A stretch of 7,642 nucleotides of DNA, taken from contig RFJS01000363.1 in the NCBI GenBank assembly GCA_003694825.1, positions 1 to 7,642 of the forward strand. Reading direction: 5' to 3'. Positions 1 to 6,376 of this stretch are shown one piece after another. A program made the translations under genes and the position numbers. This stretch comes from Verrucomicrobiota bacterium. Its GTDB lineage: Bacteria; Verrucomicrobiota; Verrucomicrobiia; Opitutales; Opitutaceae. The notes under the pieces are model-generated. The model searched no databases, was not told where the DNA came from, and worked only from the letters and a program-made list of their open reading frames with translations. Positions within the stretch are counted from its first letter, which is position 1. Each line of letters begins with the position of its first letter.

Positions 1-870
1 CCAGACAAACACTCCATCGACCCGTTTCGCCCGGTTCATGTTCTTGTCCTGAAAGACGACCTCCTTGCCCCACTCCAGGCCCTTGTTGTAGTAATAGGCA
101 AGGATCTTCTTGTGGACGACTTCCCATCCCGGCTTGTCCAGTCCGTAGTCGAACCACATGATGTCAGGCTGATATTGATCGATGATGTCGGTGGTCCGAC
201 GCCACCAGTAGTCGATAAACTCCGGGCTCGGTTTCCCGCCCTCGAGCTGATCCGCCTTCCAGTAGAGATCGGCGTATTCCGGATCGTTGGTATCCCACTT
301 GGGATTATCTCTTGGATAGTAGATGTGGGTCAGCGCGAAGTGAGAGGAACAGCCAAACTTGAGTCCTTCGTTGCGCGCCGCCTCGGCGAGAAGGCGCATC
401 GTGTCTTTTTTCGGCCCTGTCTCGACGACGTTCCAGCGCGTGTGCCGCGAGGCATACATCGCGTAGCCGTCATGATGCTCCGCCACCGGCACGACATAGC
501 GCGCGCCCGCTCGCTTGAAGAGACGAATCCACTCGGTCGCATCGAATCGCTCAGCCTTGAACAGCGGAATGATATCCTTGTAGCCGATACCGTCGGCCGG
601 ATCGCCGAAGTGTTCCCGATGATAATCCCAGCACAGGCCGCCGTGCCGCTTCTGGTTGTAGATGCACGTGGCGTATTTGCAGTCGATCTCCGTAACCGCA
701 TACGGCCCCCAGTGCAGAAAGATACCGAACTTGGCGTCCCGAAACCACTCCGGGACTTCATAGCGGCTTCGGATCGAATCCCAATCCGGCTCGTAACGAA
801 ACTCCTTCGCCACCCCGACGCCGGCGCCGACGAGGATGCCCGACAAAATGCAAAAAATGAGTTTTTTCAT
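1..870 (-). CDS. GH29 alpha-L-fucosidase 1, exported, C-terminus cut by window edge
   Basis: The frame is open from an ATG at 868-870 to base 1, giving 290 residues with no stop, so the C-terminal part lies outside. GH29 enzymes are retaining hydrolases that remove terminal alpha-L-fucose, and they usually run well past 400 residues. Residues 1-21 look like a Sec signal peptide: MKK, a hydrophobic stretch, and a likely cut after VGVA. The catalytic barrel begins with EWFRDAKFGIFLHWGPY (41-57), where His53 is the conserved fucose-binding type. EHHDGYAMY (131-139) carries the His-His-Asp motif. PDIMWFDYG contains Asp241, in the position of the GH29 nucleophile. The gene starts 29 bases after the symporter stop, so it is probably cotranscribed with it. 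The ribosome site is only a weak GGAAG about 12 bases upstream. Family assignment is very secure; linkage specificity cannot be read from the sequence. Confidence 0.95.
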   Translation of the reverse strand, partial: MKKLIFCILSGILVGAGVGVAKEFRYEPDWDSIRSRYEVPEWFRDAKFGIFLHWGPYAVTEIDCKYATCIYNQKRHGGLCWDYHREHFGDPADGIGYKDIIPLFKAERFDATEWIRLFKRAGARYVVPVAEHHDGYAMYASRHTRWNVVETGPKKDTMRLLAEAARNEGLKFGCSSHFALTHIYYPRDNPKWDTNDPEYADLYWKADQLEGGKPSPEFIDYWWRRTTDIIDQYQPDIMWFDYGLDKPGWEVVHKKILAYYYNKGLEWGKEVVFQDKNMNRAKRVDGVFVW

Positions 871-899
871 ACGCGTAATCTGCTTCCGACACTTTCTCT

Positions 900-2537
900 C
901 TACCTGAACAACGCATAGCAGAGGGCCATCACGAGAACCAACCCGGCGGAGACGACCCGGGGATCACCCGCCCCCGAGATCGGCTTTTCCATCACCGCCC
1001 GCAACGGATTCCCCCAGCAGTAACGCGACACACGCCGTGGATCCGGAGCGGGTGTGCCCAGACTCACCACCACCATGACGATGCTGCACACAACAAACAG
1101 CCACCAGGCCTGGAGCATGAACGGCATGCCGAGCCCGTCGGTCACGAGGCGAATTGGCTCGCCGTCGCCATCGACCCCGAGGATCCATCTCGATGCCGCC
1201 GGGAAATCGACGCAAAAGACAACCCCGCCGAGGATGAAGCCGACGATCAGCGTCCAGAACGCACCCGTCGCCGTGCCCCGGCGCCAGAACACTCCCCAGG
1301 CGAATACGGCGCTGATCGGCGGCGCCAGCACCGCGATCATCTGGTTGATGCCCTCAAAAATTCCCCCGAAACGCTCACCCTGCGTCGACCATGCGATAGC
1401 GAGCACCAGAACCACGGCCACGGTGATCCGCCCGATCCGCACGAGCGCCCGGTCCGAGGTCTCGGGCCGAAGCCGCTTCACGAGGTCGATGCTCACCAAC
1501 GTCGCCGTCGAATTGAGCGCCCCGGCCACGGTGCTCATCAGCGCCGCCAGCAATCCCGCGACGACCAGCCCCTGCAACCCCACCGGCAGCAGCCGCTGCA
1601 CCATGACGACAAGCACGGAATCTCTCGCCTCACCGATAATGTCTCCGAAAAGGACGTAGCCCATCACTCCCGGCAGCACCATCAGAAACACCGGCAGGAT
1701 CTTGATAAAGCCTGCGAAGAGCGGGCCCAATTGCGCGTCGCGCTCGGAACGGGCACCCAGCACCCGCTGCACGATGGTCTGATCACTGCACCAATACCAG
1801 ATCCCCAGCACCGGATACCCCAGCAGCATGGCATGCCACGCGAACGGCCCCTCGGTGCGGATCATGCTCAGCTGTCCGGGCCGCGCCGCCGCGCGCAACT
1901 CGGCCAGCGAACCGATCCCCTGCTCGCCCAGGGCAAGCGCGCCAAAGACGGTGACCGCGACCGCGCCAAACAGCAGAATCACTGTCTGTATTGACTCCGT
2001 GATGACAACCGCCTTCAGGCCGCCCGCCGCCGTATACAGAAGCGTCAATGCCGAGACGATCAGGATCGACCAGATGATATCGATATCGACAAATGACTGA
2101 AAGACGACCGCCCCGGCATACAACGTGACCCCGATGTGAATAAACAGGGCCCCGACGACACCCATGATCGCCAGCACCGTCCTCGACCTCGCATCATAAC
2201 GCCCCTCGAGATATTCCGGCAGTGTCGCGATCCGGGTGCGAAAATAAAAGGGCGCGAAGACCAGCCCGAGCACGATCAGCAAAAAGGGCGCGAGCCATTC
2301 GAAGTTGCCGACAACCATGCCTTCGGAATACCCCGAACCGGCGAGACCGATCAGATGCACGGTCGATATATTTGTCGCAAACAGAGCCAGGCCCACCGTC
2401 GGCCACCGGAGGGATCGTCCCGCGAGAAAATAGCCCGTCGAACTCGCCCCGATACGCCGGCCCGCGAAACACCCCACCGCCGTGATGCCGATGAGATAGG
2501 CGACGATAATCAATAAATCGATTGCGGATATCTGCAT
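900..2537 (-). CDS. Sodium:solute symporter (SSS/SLC5 family), probable sugar importer
   Basis: This complete inner-membrane protein of 545 residues is hydrophobic throughout, with about 13-14 predicted membrane segments, as expected of the LeuT-fold SSS family that couples sodium entry to solute uptake. Family landmarks are STGYFLAGRS near residues 33-42, FATNIST in the first core helix (53-59), LPEYLEGRYD (106-115), the sugar-transporter-like GIWYWCSDQTIVQR (245-258), and AALMSTVAGALNSTATL (331-347). In the last, Ser335 and Thr336 align with the serine pair of the vSGLT Na2 sodium site. The GIWYW-type motif places it in the sugar-transporting branch rather than the proline or pantothenate branch. 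It lies 24 bases after the mutarotase gene and 29 bases before fucosidase 1, so L-fucose or a related deoxysugar is the likely cargo (inference). No strong ribosome site precedes the ATG, only a GAGTGAG-like stretch. Confidence 0.95.
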   Translation of the reverse strand: MQISAIDLLIIVAYLIGITAVGCFAGRRIGASSTGYFLAGRSLRWPTVGLALFATNISTVHLIGLAGSGYSEGMVVGNFEWLAPFLLIVLGLVFAPFYFRTRIATLPEYLEGRYDARSRTVLAIMGVVGALFIHIGVTLYAGAVVFQSFVDIDIIWSILIVSALTLLYTAAGGLKAVVITESIQTVILLFGAVAVTVFGALALGEQGIGSLAELRAAARPGQLSMIRTEGPFAWHAMLLGYPVLGIWYWCSDQTIVQRVLGARSERDAQLGPLFAGFIKILPVFLMVLPGVMGYVLFGDIIGEARDSVLVVMVQRLLPVGLQGLVVAGLLAALMSTVAGALNSTATLVSIDLVKRLRPETSDRALVRIGRITVAVVLVLAIAWSTQGERFGGIFEGINQMIAVLAPPISAVFAWGVFWRRGTATGAFWTLIVGFILGGVVFCVDFPAASRWILGVDGDGEPIRLVTDGLGMPFMLQAWWLFVVCSIVMVVVSLGTPAPDPRRVSRYCWGNPLRAVMEKPISGAGDPRVVSAGLVLVMALCYALFR

Positions 2538-2561
2538 CGCTCACTCGCCGCTATCGACCGG

Positions 2562-3350
2562 TTATCGTCCGCCTTCCGTCAGGTTGCGCATCCGCGACCA
2601 GTTTCCTTCGCCGTGCAGATCGATCAGACACGGCTCCGTGTGGCGCCACCACCGCCGGGTCGCCGGATCCGCGGCCATGCGCTGATTGTCCTGCTCGATG
2701 TCCGTGCCGATGTATTCGGTGTAGGTAAAGAGGTAGAGCGCCTCCCCATCCTCGATGAGAAAGGTCGTCCAGTTGCGATAATGGGAGGCGACCATGCCGT
2801 CGACGACCCCGGGCCAGTTGGTCTGATGCAGGCTGCGATAGGTGAGTTCGCGCTCCGGGCGCAATCCGCTCATAAAGCCCATGCGGGTCACGTTCTTCGC
2901 CCGATGCGGGAACGCCTCGTCGGTGGCGATAAGATTGATCCACTCCATGCGCACCCACTTTTCGCCCTCGGCGGCCCGCGCATGAGGCGTAATGAGACTT
3001 TCGAGACGCGCGATTTCCGGCGCGTGCGCGCGCGGCAGTTCGCAAAGACCGTCGACCCCCCGGCGTTCCACCTCGAAATACAGAAAGACCGCCCAGCGCC
3101 CGCCGACTTCCCGGACGAAAACCTGCAGGTTTTTCACTCCGGCTTCCCGCAGGCGCGCCCGGCTCTCGCCTCCAAGCGCTCTCACGCAAGCCTCCGCCGC
3201 CTCCACTTTTTCGGGATCGAGCCAGGCGAACAACCCGACCCGCTGCGCGAGCCCCGACAGGCGCACCGCCTCATAGGGTGAAAATCCGAGTGACAGACAG
3301 GCGCTGCCGAGCACGGCAAGCGGGAGAAATCGAAATGATCGAAACAGCAT
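2562..3350 (-). CDS. Exported two-domain RhaM-like (L-rhamnose/L-fucose mutarotase family) protein
   Basis: The protein has 262 residues. The COG3254/DUF718 family converts the alpha and beta anomers of L-rhamnose or L-fucose and normally has about 105 residues in the cytoplasm. Here two related halves follow an export signal. The C-terminal half (about 158-245) keeps Tyr171-x3-His175, matching the catalytic Tyr and His of E. coli RhaM, then NWP, a beta strand at 205-212, and RRWWRHTEP (232-240) with the family's double Trp (234-235). The N-terminal half (about 36-115) has the fold pattern (RVGLFAWLDPEKVE, VFLYFEVE) but lacks the Tyr/His pair. Residues 1-23 have Arg4 and Arg7, a hydrophobic core, and LGSAC ending at Cys18, which fits a relaxed lipoprotein signal. 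The ATG at 3348-3350 was chosen because GGAAAGG lies 7 bases upstream. A longer frame to 3575 adds 75 residues without family character. It is the first gene of the probable operon with the symporter. Confidence 0.85.
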   Translation of the reverse strand: MLFRSFRFLPLAVLGSACLSLGFSPYEAVRLSGLAQRVGLFAWLDPEKVEAAEACVRALGGESRARLREAGVKNLQVFVREVGGRWAVFLYFEVERRGVDGLCELPRAHAPEIARLESLITPHARAAEGEKWVRMEWINLIATDEAFPHRAKNVTRMGFMSGLRPERELTYRSLHQTNWPGVVDGMVASHYRNWTTFLIEDGEALYLFTYTEYIGTDIEQDNQRMAADPATRRWWRHTEPCLIDLHGEGNWSRMRNLTEGGR

Positions 3351-3357
3351 CACGGCA

Positions 3358-3364
3358 CCTTTCC
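3358..3364 (-). promoter_or_regulatory. Ribosome binding site of the RhaM-like gene
   Basis: Read on the minus strand this is GGAAAGG, followed by 7 bases and then the ATG at 3348-3350. It decides the start: it places the initiator just before a credible export signal rather than at the upstream in-frame ATG at 3575. Confidence 0.7.
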
Positions 3365-3387
3365 ATCCCCACGCGCCCCGGAACCGG

Positions 3388-3409
3388 CCGGACGCGGCAA
3401 CCGCGCCGG
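3388..3409. other. GC-rich hairpin in the leader of the mutarotase operon
   Basis: CCGG (3388-3391) and CGCGG (3393-3397), with a bulged A at 3392, pair with CCGCG (3401-3405) and CCGG (3406-3409) around a CAA loop. This gives nine GC pairs about 40-60 bases upstream of the mutarotase ATG. No T-run follows on either strand, so it is not a standard terminator. It may simply reflect high GC content. Confidence 0.3.
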
Positions 3410-3561
3410 AGTTTCGCCGCTTTCCGGCCACTCCGTTCCCGGCCGCCCGCGGGGCGCACGGCGAGTTTCCCGCACAGCTTACCATTCGCGGGGCCGATTG
3501 GCTTGCACACCACACCCGCGGTAAATACTGCAAACACCGCAACCCGCTTCGTCCCCGCCAC

Positions 3562-4101
3562 ATGCCCCAGCTCATCTACCAGGAGGACCGCGCCCGCTAC
3601 ACGATCGATGCGTGCCTGCCGCAACTGTCGGCCGTGCGGGCGGGAAAGATCGCGCTTCACGCCCTGACCCATGGCGATTACCCCGGGACAAGGCTTCCCG
3701 ACGGCCAGATTCCGGAAATCTCCAGCATGGGTTTCCTCGACGCGGTGGGAAACCAGGACTGGGGCATGGAGGACCACCGCAACGAGGGCGTCGAAATATG
3801 CCTGCAGGAGAGCGGGCAGAACACGCTCGTGGTCGACGGTAAAAAATACACCATGCCTGCCGGCACCCTCTCCATTACCCGGCCGTGGCAGAAGCACCGC
3901 GTCGGTGATCCGCACCTCGGCCCGGGGCGGCTCCATTGGATCATCATCGATGTCGGGGTGCGCCGGCCCAACCAGCCCTGGGTCTGGCCGGCGTGGTGCA
4001 TCCTCACCGCCGACGACCTTGCCGCGCTGACCTCGCTGCTGCGCGGCAACGAACACCCCGTCTGGCAGGCGGATGGCGAGCTGGTCCACGTCTTCCAGTA
4101 A
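3562..4101 (+). CDS. AraC-type regulator, N-terminal sensor fragment
   Basis: This is the 179-residue product expected if the TAA at 4099-4101 stops translation. Residues 70-132 show the AraC-type cupin pattern: EGVEICLQESGQNTLVVDG, then a PAGTLSITRPWQKH block with Pro99, Gly101, Pro108 and His112, and a closing RLHWIIIDVG strand. This fold binds the sugar effector in AraC and RhaS/RhaR relatives. Without the helix-turn-helix half it could bind effector, and perhaps dimerise, but should not bind DNA. Whether it is made as a stable protein cannot be told from the sequence. Confidence 0.6.
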   Translation: MPQLIYQEDRARYTIDACLPQLSAVRAGKIALHALTHGDYPGTRLPDGQIPEISSMGFLDAVGNQDWGMEDHRNEGVEICLQESGQNTLVVDGKKYTMPAGTLSITRPWQKHRVGDPHLGPGRLHWIIIDVGVRRPNQPWVWPAWCILTADDLAALTSLLRGNEHPVWQADGELVHVFQ

Positions 4102-4152
4102 CTCGCCCGCTACACGACCGCCCGGGAACCGCACACCCAGGTCTCCCGCATC

Positions 4153-4575
4153 ATGATCACGATCAACCAGCTCCTCATCGCCCTGCTCAAGCTGCTCCGC
4201 TCCCGTCGCATCGCCACCGACAATCAGCTCACCTCGATTGCCCGCACCGTCGACCTGTTTCTGCGCGAGCTGCAGGAAAACCCTGCGGTCGCCGGCATGC
4301 CATCGACGCTCGAAAGCATGGCGCGGCATTGCGGCATCGGCCGCACGGCCTTCGCCCGCTATTGCCACCAGCTGCAGAACGCCAGCCCCATCGACTTTCC
4401 GAACCGCTGCCGCCTCAAGCACGCCGCCCGGCGGCTTCGCTCGGACGATGCCACGATCACCACGATCGCCTTCGACCTCGGTTTTTCGAGCAGCCAGTAT
4501 TTTTCGCGCCTCTTCAAGCGCCACTTCGGCACCTCCCCTCTCGCCTGGCGCCACCGCACCCGCCCTCAGTCCTGA
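4153..4575 (+). CDS. AraC-type regulator, C-terminal DNA-binding fragment
   Basis: In the same frame as the sensor fragment, an ATG at 4153 could give 140 residues. Residues 1-43 are the helical linker (MITINQLLIALLKLLRS). Residues about 50-135 form the AraC/XylS double helix-turn-helix: STLESMARHCGIGRTAFARY (first unit), LKHAARRLR (linking helix), and TITTIAFDLGFSSSQYFSRL with FKRHFGTSPLAWR (second unit and family signature). The DNA-binding core looks intact. The region before the ATG has only a poor CAGG about 11 bases upstream, so independent translation is uncertain; reinitiation after the TAA 51 bases upstream is conceivable. A free DNA-binding domain could act without effector control. 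Confidence 0.55.
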   Translation: MITINQLLIALLKLLRSRRIATDNQLTSIARTVDLFLRELQENPAVAGMPSTLESMARHCGIGRTAFARYCHQLQNASPIDFPNRCRLKHAARRLRSDDATITTIAFDLGFSSSQYFSRLFKRHFGTSPLAWRHRTRPQS

Positions 4576-4612
4576 GAGCCGAAAAAACGCGCCGAACCCG
4601 GCCGCCTTCGCG

Positions 4613-4664
4613 ACGCTTGAGAGGTGCACCGCGAGGATCCTGGCTCGGCGCCAACCTCAAGCGT
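4613..4664. repeat. Inverted repeat in the convergent intergenic gap, possible bidirectional terminator
   Basis: ACGCTTGA (4613-4620) pairs perfectly with TCAAGCGT (4657-4664). After a two-base bulge (4621-4622), GGT (4623-4625) pairs with ACC (4654-4656). The 28-base loop itself holds the palindrome AGGATCCT (4634-4641) and a TGGC/GCCA pair. It lies between the end of the AraC gene and the end of fucosidase 2, where a shared terminator would be expected. No T-run follows either side, so factor-independent termination is not well supported. Confidence 0.4.
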
Positions 4665-4700
4665 GGCCGAAGAACCGCACCCATCGCGTTGCCGCGCCTT

Positions 4701-6167
4701 TCACTCCTCCCCCACCGGAACCGGCATCGCCAGCCGCCCCCCGACCGCGACCTCCGCGAGGACGTAGCGCTCACCGATCGCCTCTTCGAGAAGGATCTTC
4801 AGATATCGCAACGGCCGCCCCGACAACGCCACACGCCGGGCGCGCGCGTTCGCCGGAAAAACTTGTGACGCCTCGGGCTCGAACCGTGTGCCGTCAGTGC
4901 TGGCAAGCACGCGCAGCTTCAACACGTTGCCTTCGGCAAGCGCATCCTCCGGCGGCGGTTTGCAACGATGGTTCGGCACGAGCAACAACGCATCGACACC
5001 GCGATAAACCGCGCCGAGATCGAGCACGATCACCTGCTCCCGGCTCTCATCGGAAACCCAGTGCCGATACTCGACACCGATCTGCCGCGCGTCGATGAGG
5101 TTCGCGGCCTCGCCCGAGCTGGCCGTGGCCGCGACGACCGGCACCACAAATCGCGGCACGGCTCCCTGGGCCGGCAGAGGTGGCCGCGTCAAATCCGGCT
5201 GCCACTGCTCCCCGACCTCCCGGAGGATCCGCAGAAAAACAGGATCGAGAAGCCCCTCGCGGTTGGGCATGCAGTTCAGCAACAGGTTGCAGTAGCGCTG
5301 CTCCAGGGTCTTCAACAGTGCGACGATCGTCTCGCTGCTTTCGTTCGGCTTCAGTCCGTTCGGAGTCTTTTCACCCCAAAACCACCCATTGCCCTCGAAA
5401 CTGCAGTGGCCCAGCGCTGACGGCATCGTGTTGTCCGGATCCGGAAAAGCGCCAAACGGCCCCTCGAAATACGGGATGTCCACATGATACAGCGCCTGGA
5501 GATGCGTGTGGTCGGTCACCAGGCATTCCGGCTGGAGCTTCCGCACGAACTCACGGATCTCCGTGAACGGCACCTCCCGATGCCCCATCTCCCAGAACCA
5601 CCCGTCGAACACCAGATAGTCGATCTTTCCGTAGCCGGTCAGCAGCTCCCTGAGCTGCGTCTTGATGAATTCGATTTTCCCGCGGTCCACCGACCCGCGC
5701 ACGATGCCATGCGTCGTATCCGAAATCGAATAATACAGCCCTACCCCGAGGCCGCGCGCCCGGAAGGCATCGACAAACTGCCGCACGACATCCCGGCCAT
5801 ACGGCGTCGAGGCGACATCATACTCCGTCACCGCGCTATCCCACAGGCAAAACCCTTCGTGATGCTTGGTGGTGAGAACCCCGAAACGCATACCCGCCCG
5901 CGCCGCGGCCTCCGCCCATTGGCCGCAATCCAGTTTCTCCGGAGCAAAACCGGAAATATCAAACCCGGCCTCCGACCACTTCGCCCCGTAGGTCATGATA
6001 TTGAAACAGACGAACATCCCGAAGCGCCCGTCGACAAACCGTCGCTGCAGCGCCTCGACGCGATCCTCACCTCCCGTGCTGCTTGTCTCCGCCACGGACC
6101 GCCGACCTCCGTCAATCACGCCAAAAAGAAAACACACGGCACATCCCAGTGAAACCAGCCTCTGCAT
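4701..6167 (-). CDS. GH29-type alpha-L-fucosidase 2 with C-terminal beta-sandwich domain
   Basis: The protein has 488 residues. The start is the ATG at 6165-6167, chosen because GGAGG ends 4 bases upstream; the frame continues to a TTG at 6191, which is less likely. Residues 1-26 resemble a Sec signal with a cut after SVA. The GH29 barrel spans about 40-325: [17 protein letters not shown] (48-64), [14 protein letters not shown] (98-111), [12 protein letters not shown] (143-154), and [11 protein letters not shown] (182-192) with Asp188 in the nucleophile position. Residues about 340-478 form a beta-rich module with a [10 protein letters not shown] start and STDGTRFEP motif typical of F5/8 type C (discoidin, CBM32-like) domains. 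Two motif positions differ from the common GH29 pattern: Cys54 replaces the His of FIHWG/FIHFG, and Glu104 replaces Asp in HHDG. It is clearly different from fucosidase 1 and probably takes a different linkage. It is read toward the AraC gene. Confidence 0.9.
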   Translation of the reverse strand: MQRLVSLGCAVCFLFGVIDGGRRSVAETSSTGGEDRVEALQRRFVDGRFGMFVCFNIMTYGAKWSEAGFDISGFAPEKLDCGQWAEAAARAGMRFGVLTTKHHEGFCLWDSAVTEYDVASTPYGRDVVRQFVDAFRARGLGVGLYYSISDTTHGIVRGSVDRGKIEFIKTQLRELLTGYGKIDYLVFDGWFWEMGHREVPFTEIREFVRKLQPECLVTDHTHLQALYHVDIPYFEGPFGAFPDPDNTMPSALGHCSFEGNGWFWGEKTPNGLKPNESSETIVALLKTLEQRYCNLLLNCMPNREGLLDPVFLRILREVGEQWQPDLTRPPLPAQGAVPRFVVPVVAATASSGEAANLIDARQIGVEYRHWVSDESREQVIVLDLGAVYRGVDALLLVPNHRCKPPPEDALAEGNVLKLRVLASTDGTRFEPEASQVFPANARARRVALSGRPLRYLKILLEEAIGERYVLAEVAVGGRLAMPVPVGEE

Positions 6168-6171
6168 CTTT

Positions 6172-6176
6172 CCTCC
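6172..6176 (-). promoter_or_regulatory. Strong ribosome binding site of fucosidase 2
   Basis: On the minus strand this reads GGAGG, followed by AAAG and the ATG at 6165-6167. It is the best Shine-Dalgarno match in the window and fixes the start eight codons inside the longest frame. Confidence 0.75.
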
Positions 6177-6376
6177 ATTCTCTGTTTCCAAACCCTGACC
6201 TTCGCCGCCGGCCCGACCATCCGCAGCCGCCGGCCGTACCCATCACCGTCGGCATCGAACGCTCCCCGAGTGTCGAACAGCCCGCCGCCGGCTCCCTTCC
6301 GACCGCCGGGCAACGGCGCGCCCGCGGCGGGTGTTCTCGTGAAAGACGATAAGCGCCCGAACATCGCCTCATCCTC

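Larger units (their letters stand above)
3351..3561. promoter_or_regulatory. Divergent regulatory region between mutarotase operon and araC-type gene
   Basis: This 211-base noncoding stretch separates two divergently read starts and should hold both promoters and the regulator's binding sites. Visible elements are an imperfect inverted repeat centred on 3518 (TTGCA at 3503-3507 and TGCAA at 3529-3533, with inner ACC/GGT), an 8-base palindrome CCCGCGGG at 3446-3453, and a GC-rich hairpin at 3388-3409. A weak plus-strand promoter could use TTGCAC (3503-3508) with the AT-rich TAAATACT (3522-3529), but the spacing is shorter than the 17-base optimum. No clear sigma-70 promoter was found for the minus-strand operon. 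The regulatory role is inferred from layout. Confidence 0.55.
3562..4575 (+). pseudogene. AraC-family transcriptional regulator gene interrupted by one in-frame stop
   Basis: One reading frame from the ATG at 3562 to the TGA at 4573-4575 encodes a complete AraC-family regulator of 337 amino acids (338 codons with the terminal stop), except that codon 180 is TAA (4099-4101). Codons 181-197, between the stop and the next ATG, read as sensible protein (LARYTTAREPHTQVSRI). Sensor and DNA-binding halves are therefore still in register and nothing suggests a frameshift. AraC regulators pair an effector-binding cupin with two helix-turn-helix units and usually act near their own gene, here on the divergent mutarotase-symporter-fucosidase operon. 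One substitution (for example GAA or CAA to TAA) would explain the stop. Other possibilities are a sequencing error, a true split regulator, or stop readthrough. No ribosome site is visible before the ATG at 3562. Confidence 0.75.

Noticed and set aside
112..918. A 268-codon plus-strand open frame at the left edge
   Set aside because: It is antisense to GH29 enzyme 1, whose motifs (FLHWG, HHDG, WFD) are clear on the minus strand.
3351..3575. N-terminal extension of the mutarotase gene to an ATG at 3575
   Set aside because: The extra 75 residues look like translated noncoding GC-rich DNA, they would bury the export signal, and a good ribosome site serves the ATG at 3350.
3271..4629. A 452-codon minus-strand open frame spanning the regulator region
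   Set aside because: It lies antisense to the AraC frame, whose sensor and helix-turn-helix motifs are unmistakable. The translated product is composition-driven, shows no family motifs, and would overlap the start of the mutarotase gene.
3936..4868. A 310-codon plus-strand frame overlapping the AraC gene, considered as a frameshift continuation
   Set aside because: Its protein is Pro/Arg/His-rich with no AraC motifs. The true helix-turn-helix half is in the same frame as the sensor half, so no frameshift is needed.
6168..6191. Longer start of fucosidase 2 at a TTG (6189-6191)
   Set aside because: The ATG at 6165-6167 has GGAGG directly upstream and begins the signal peptide; the TTG would add eight polar residues before it.
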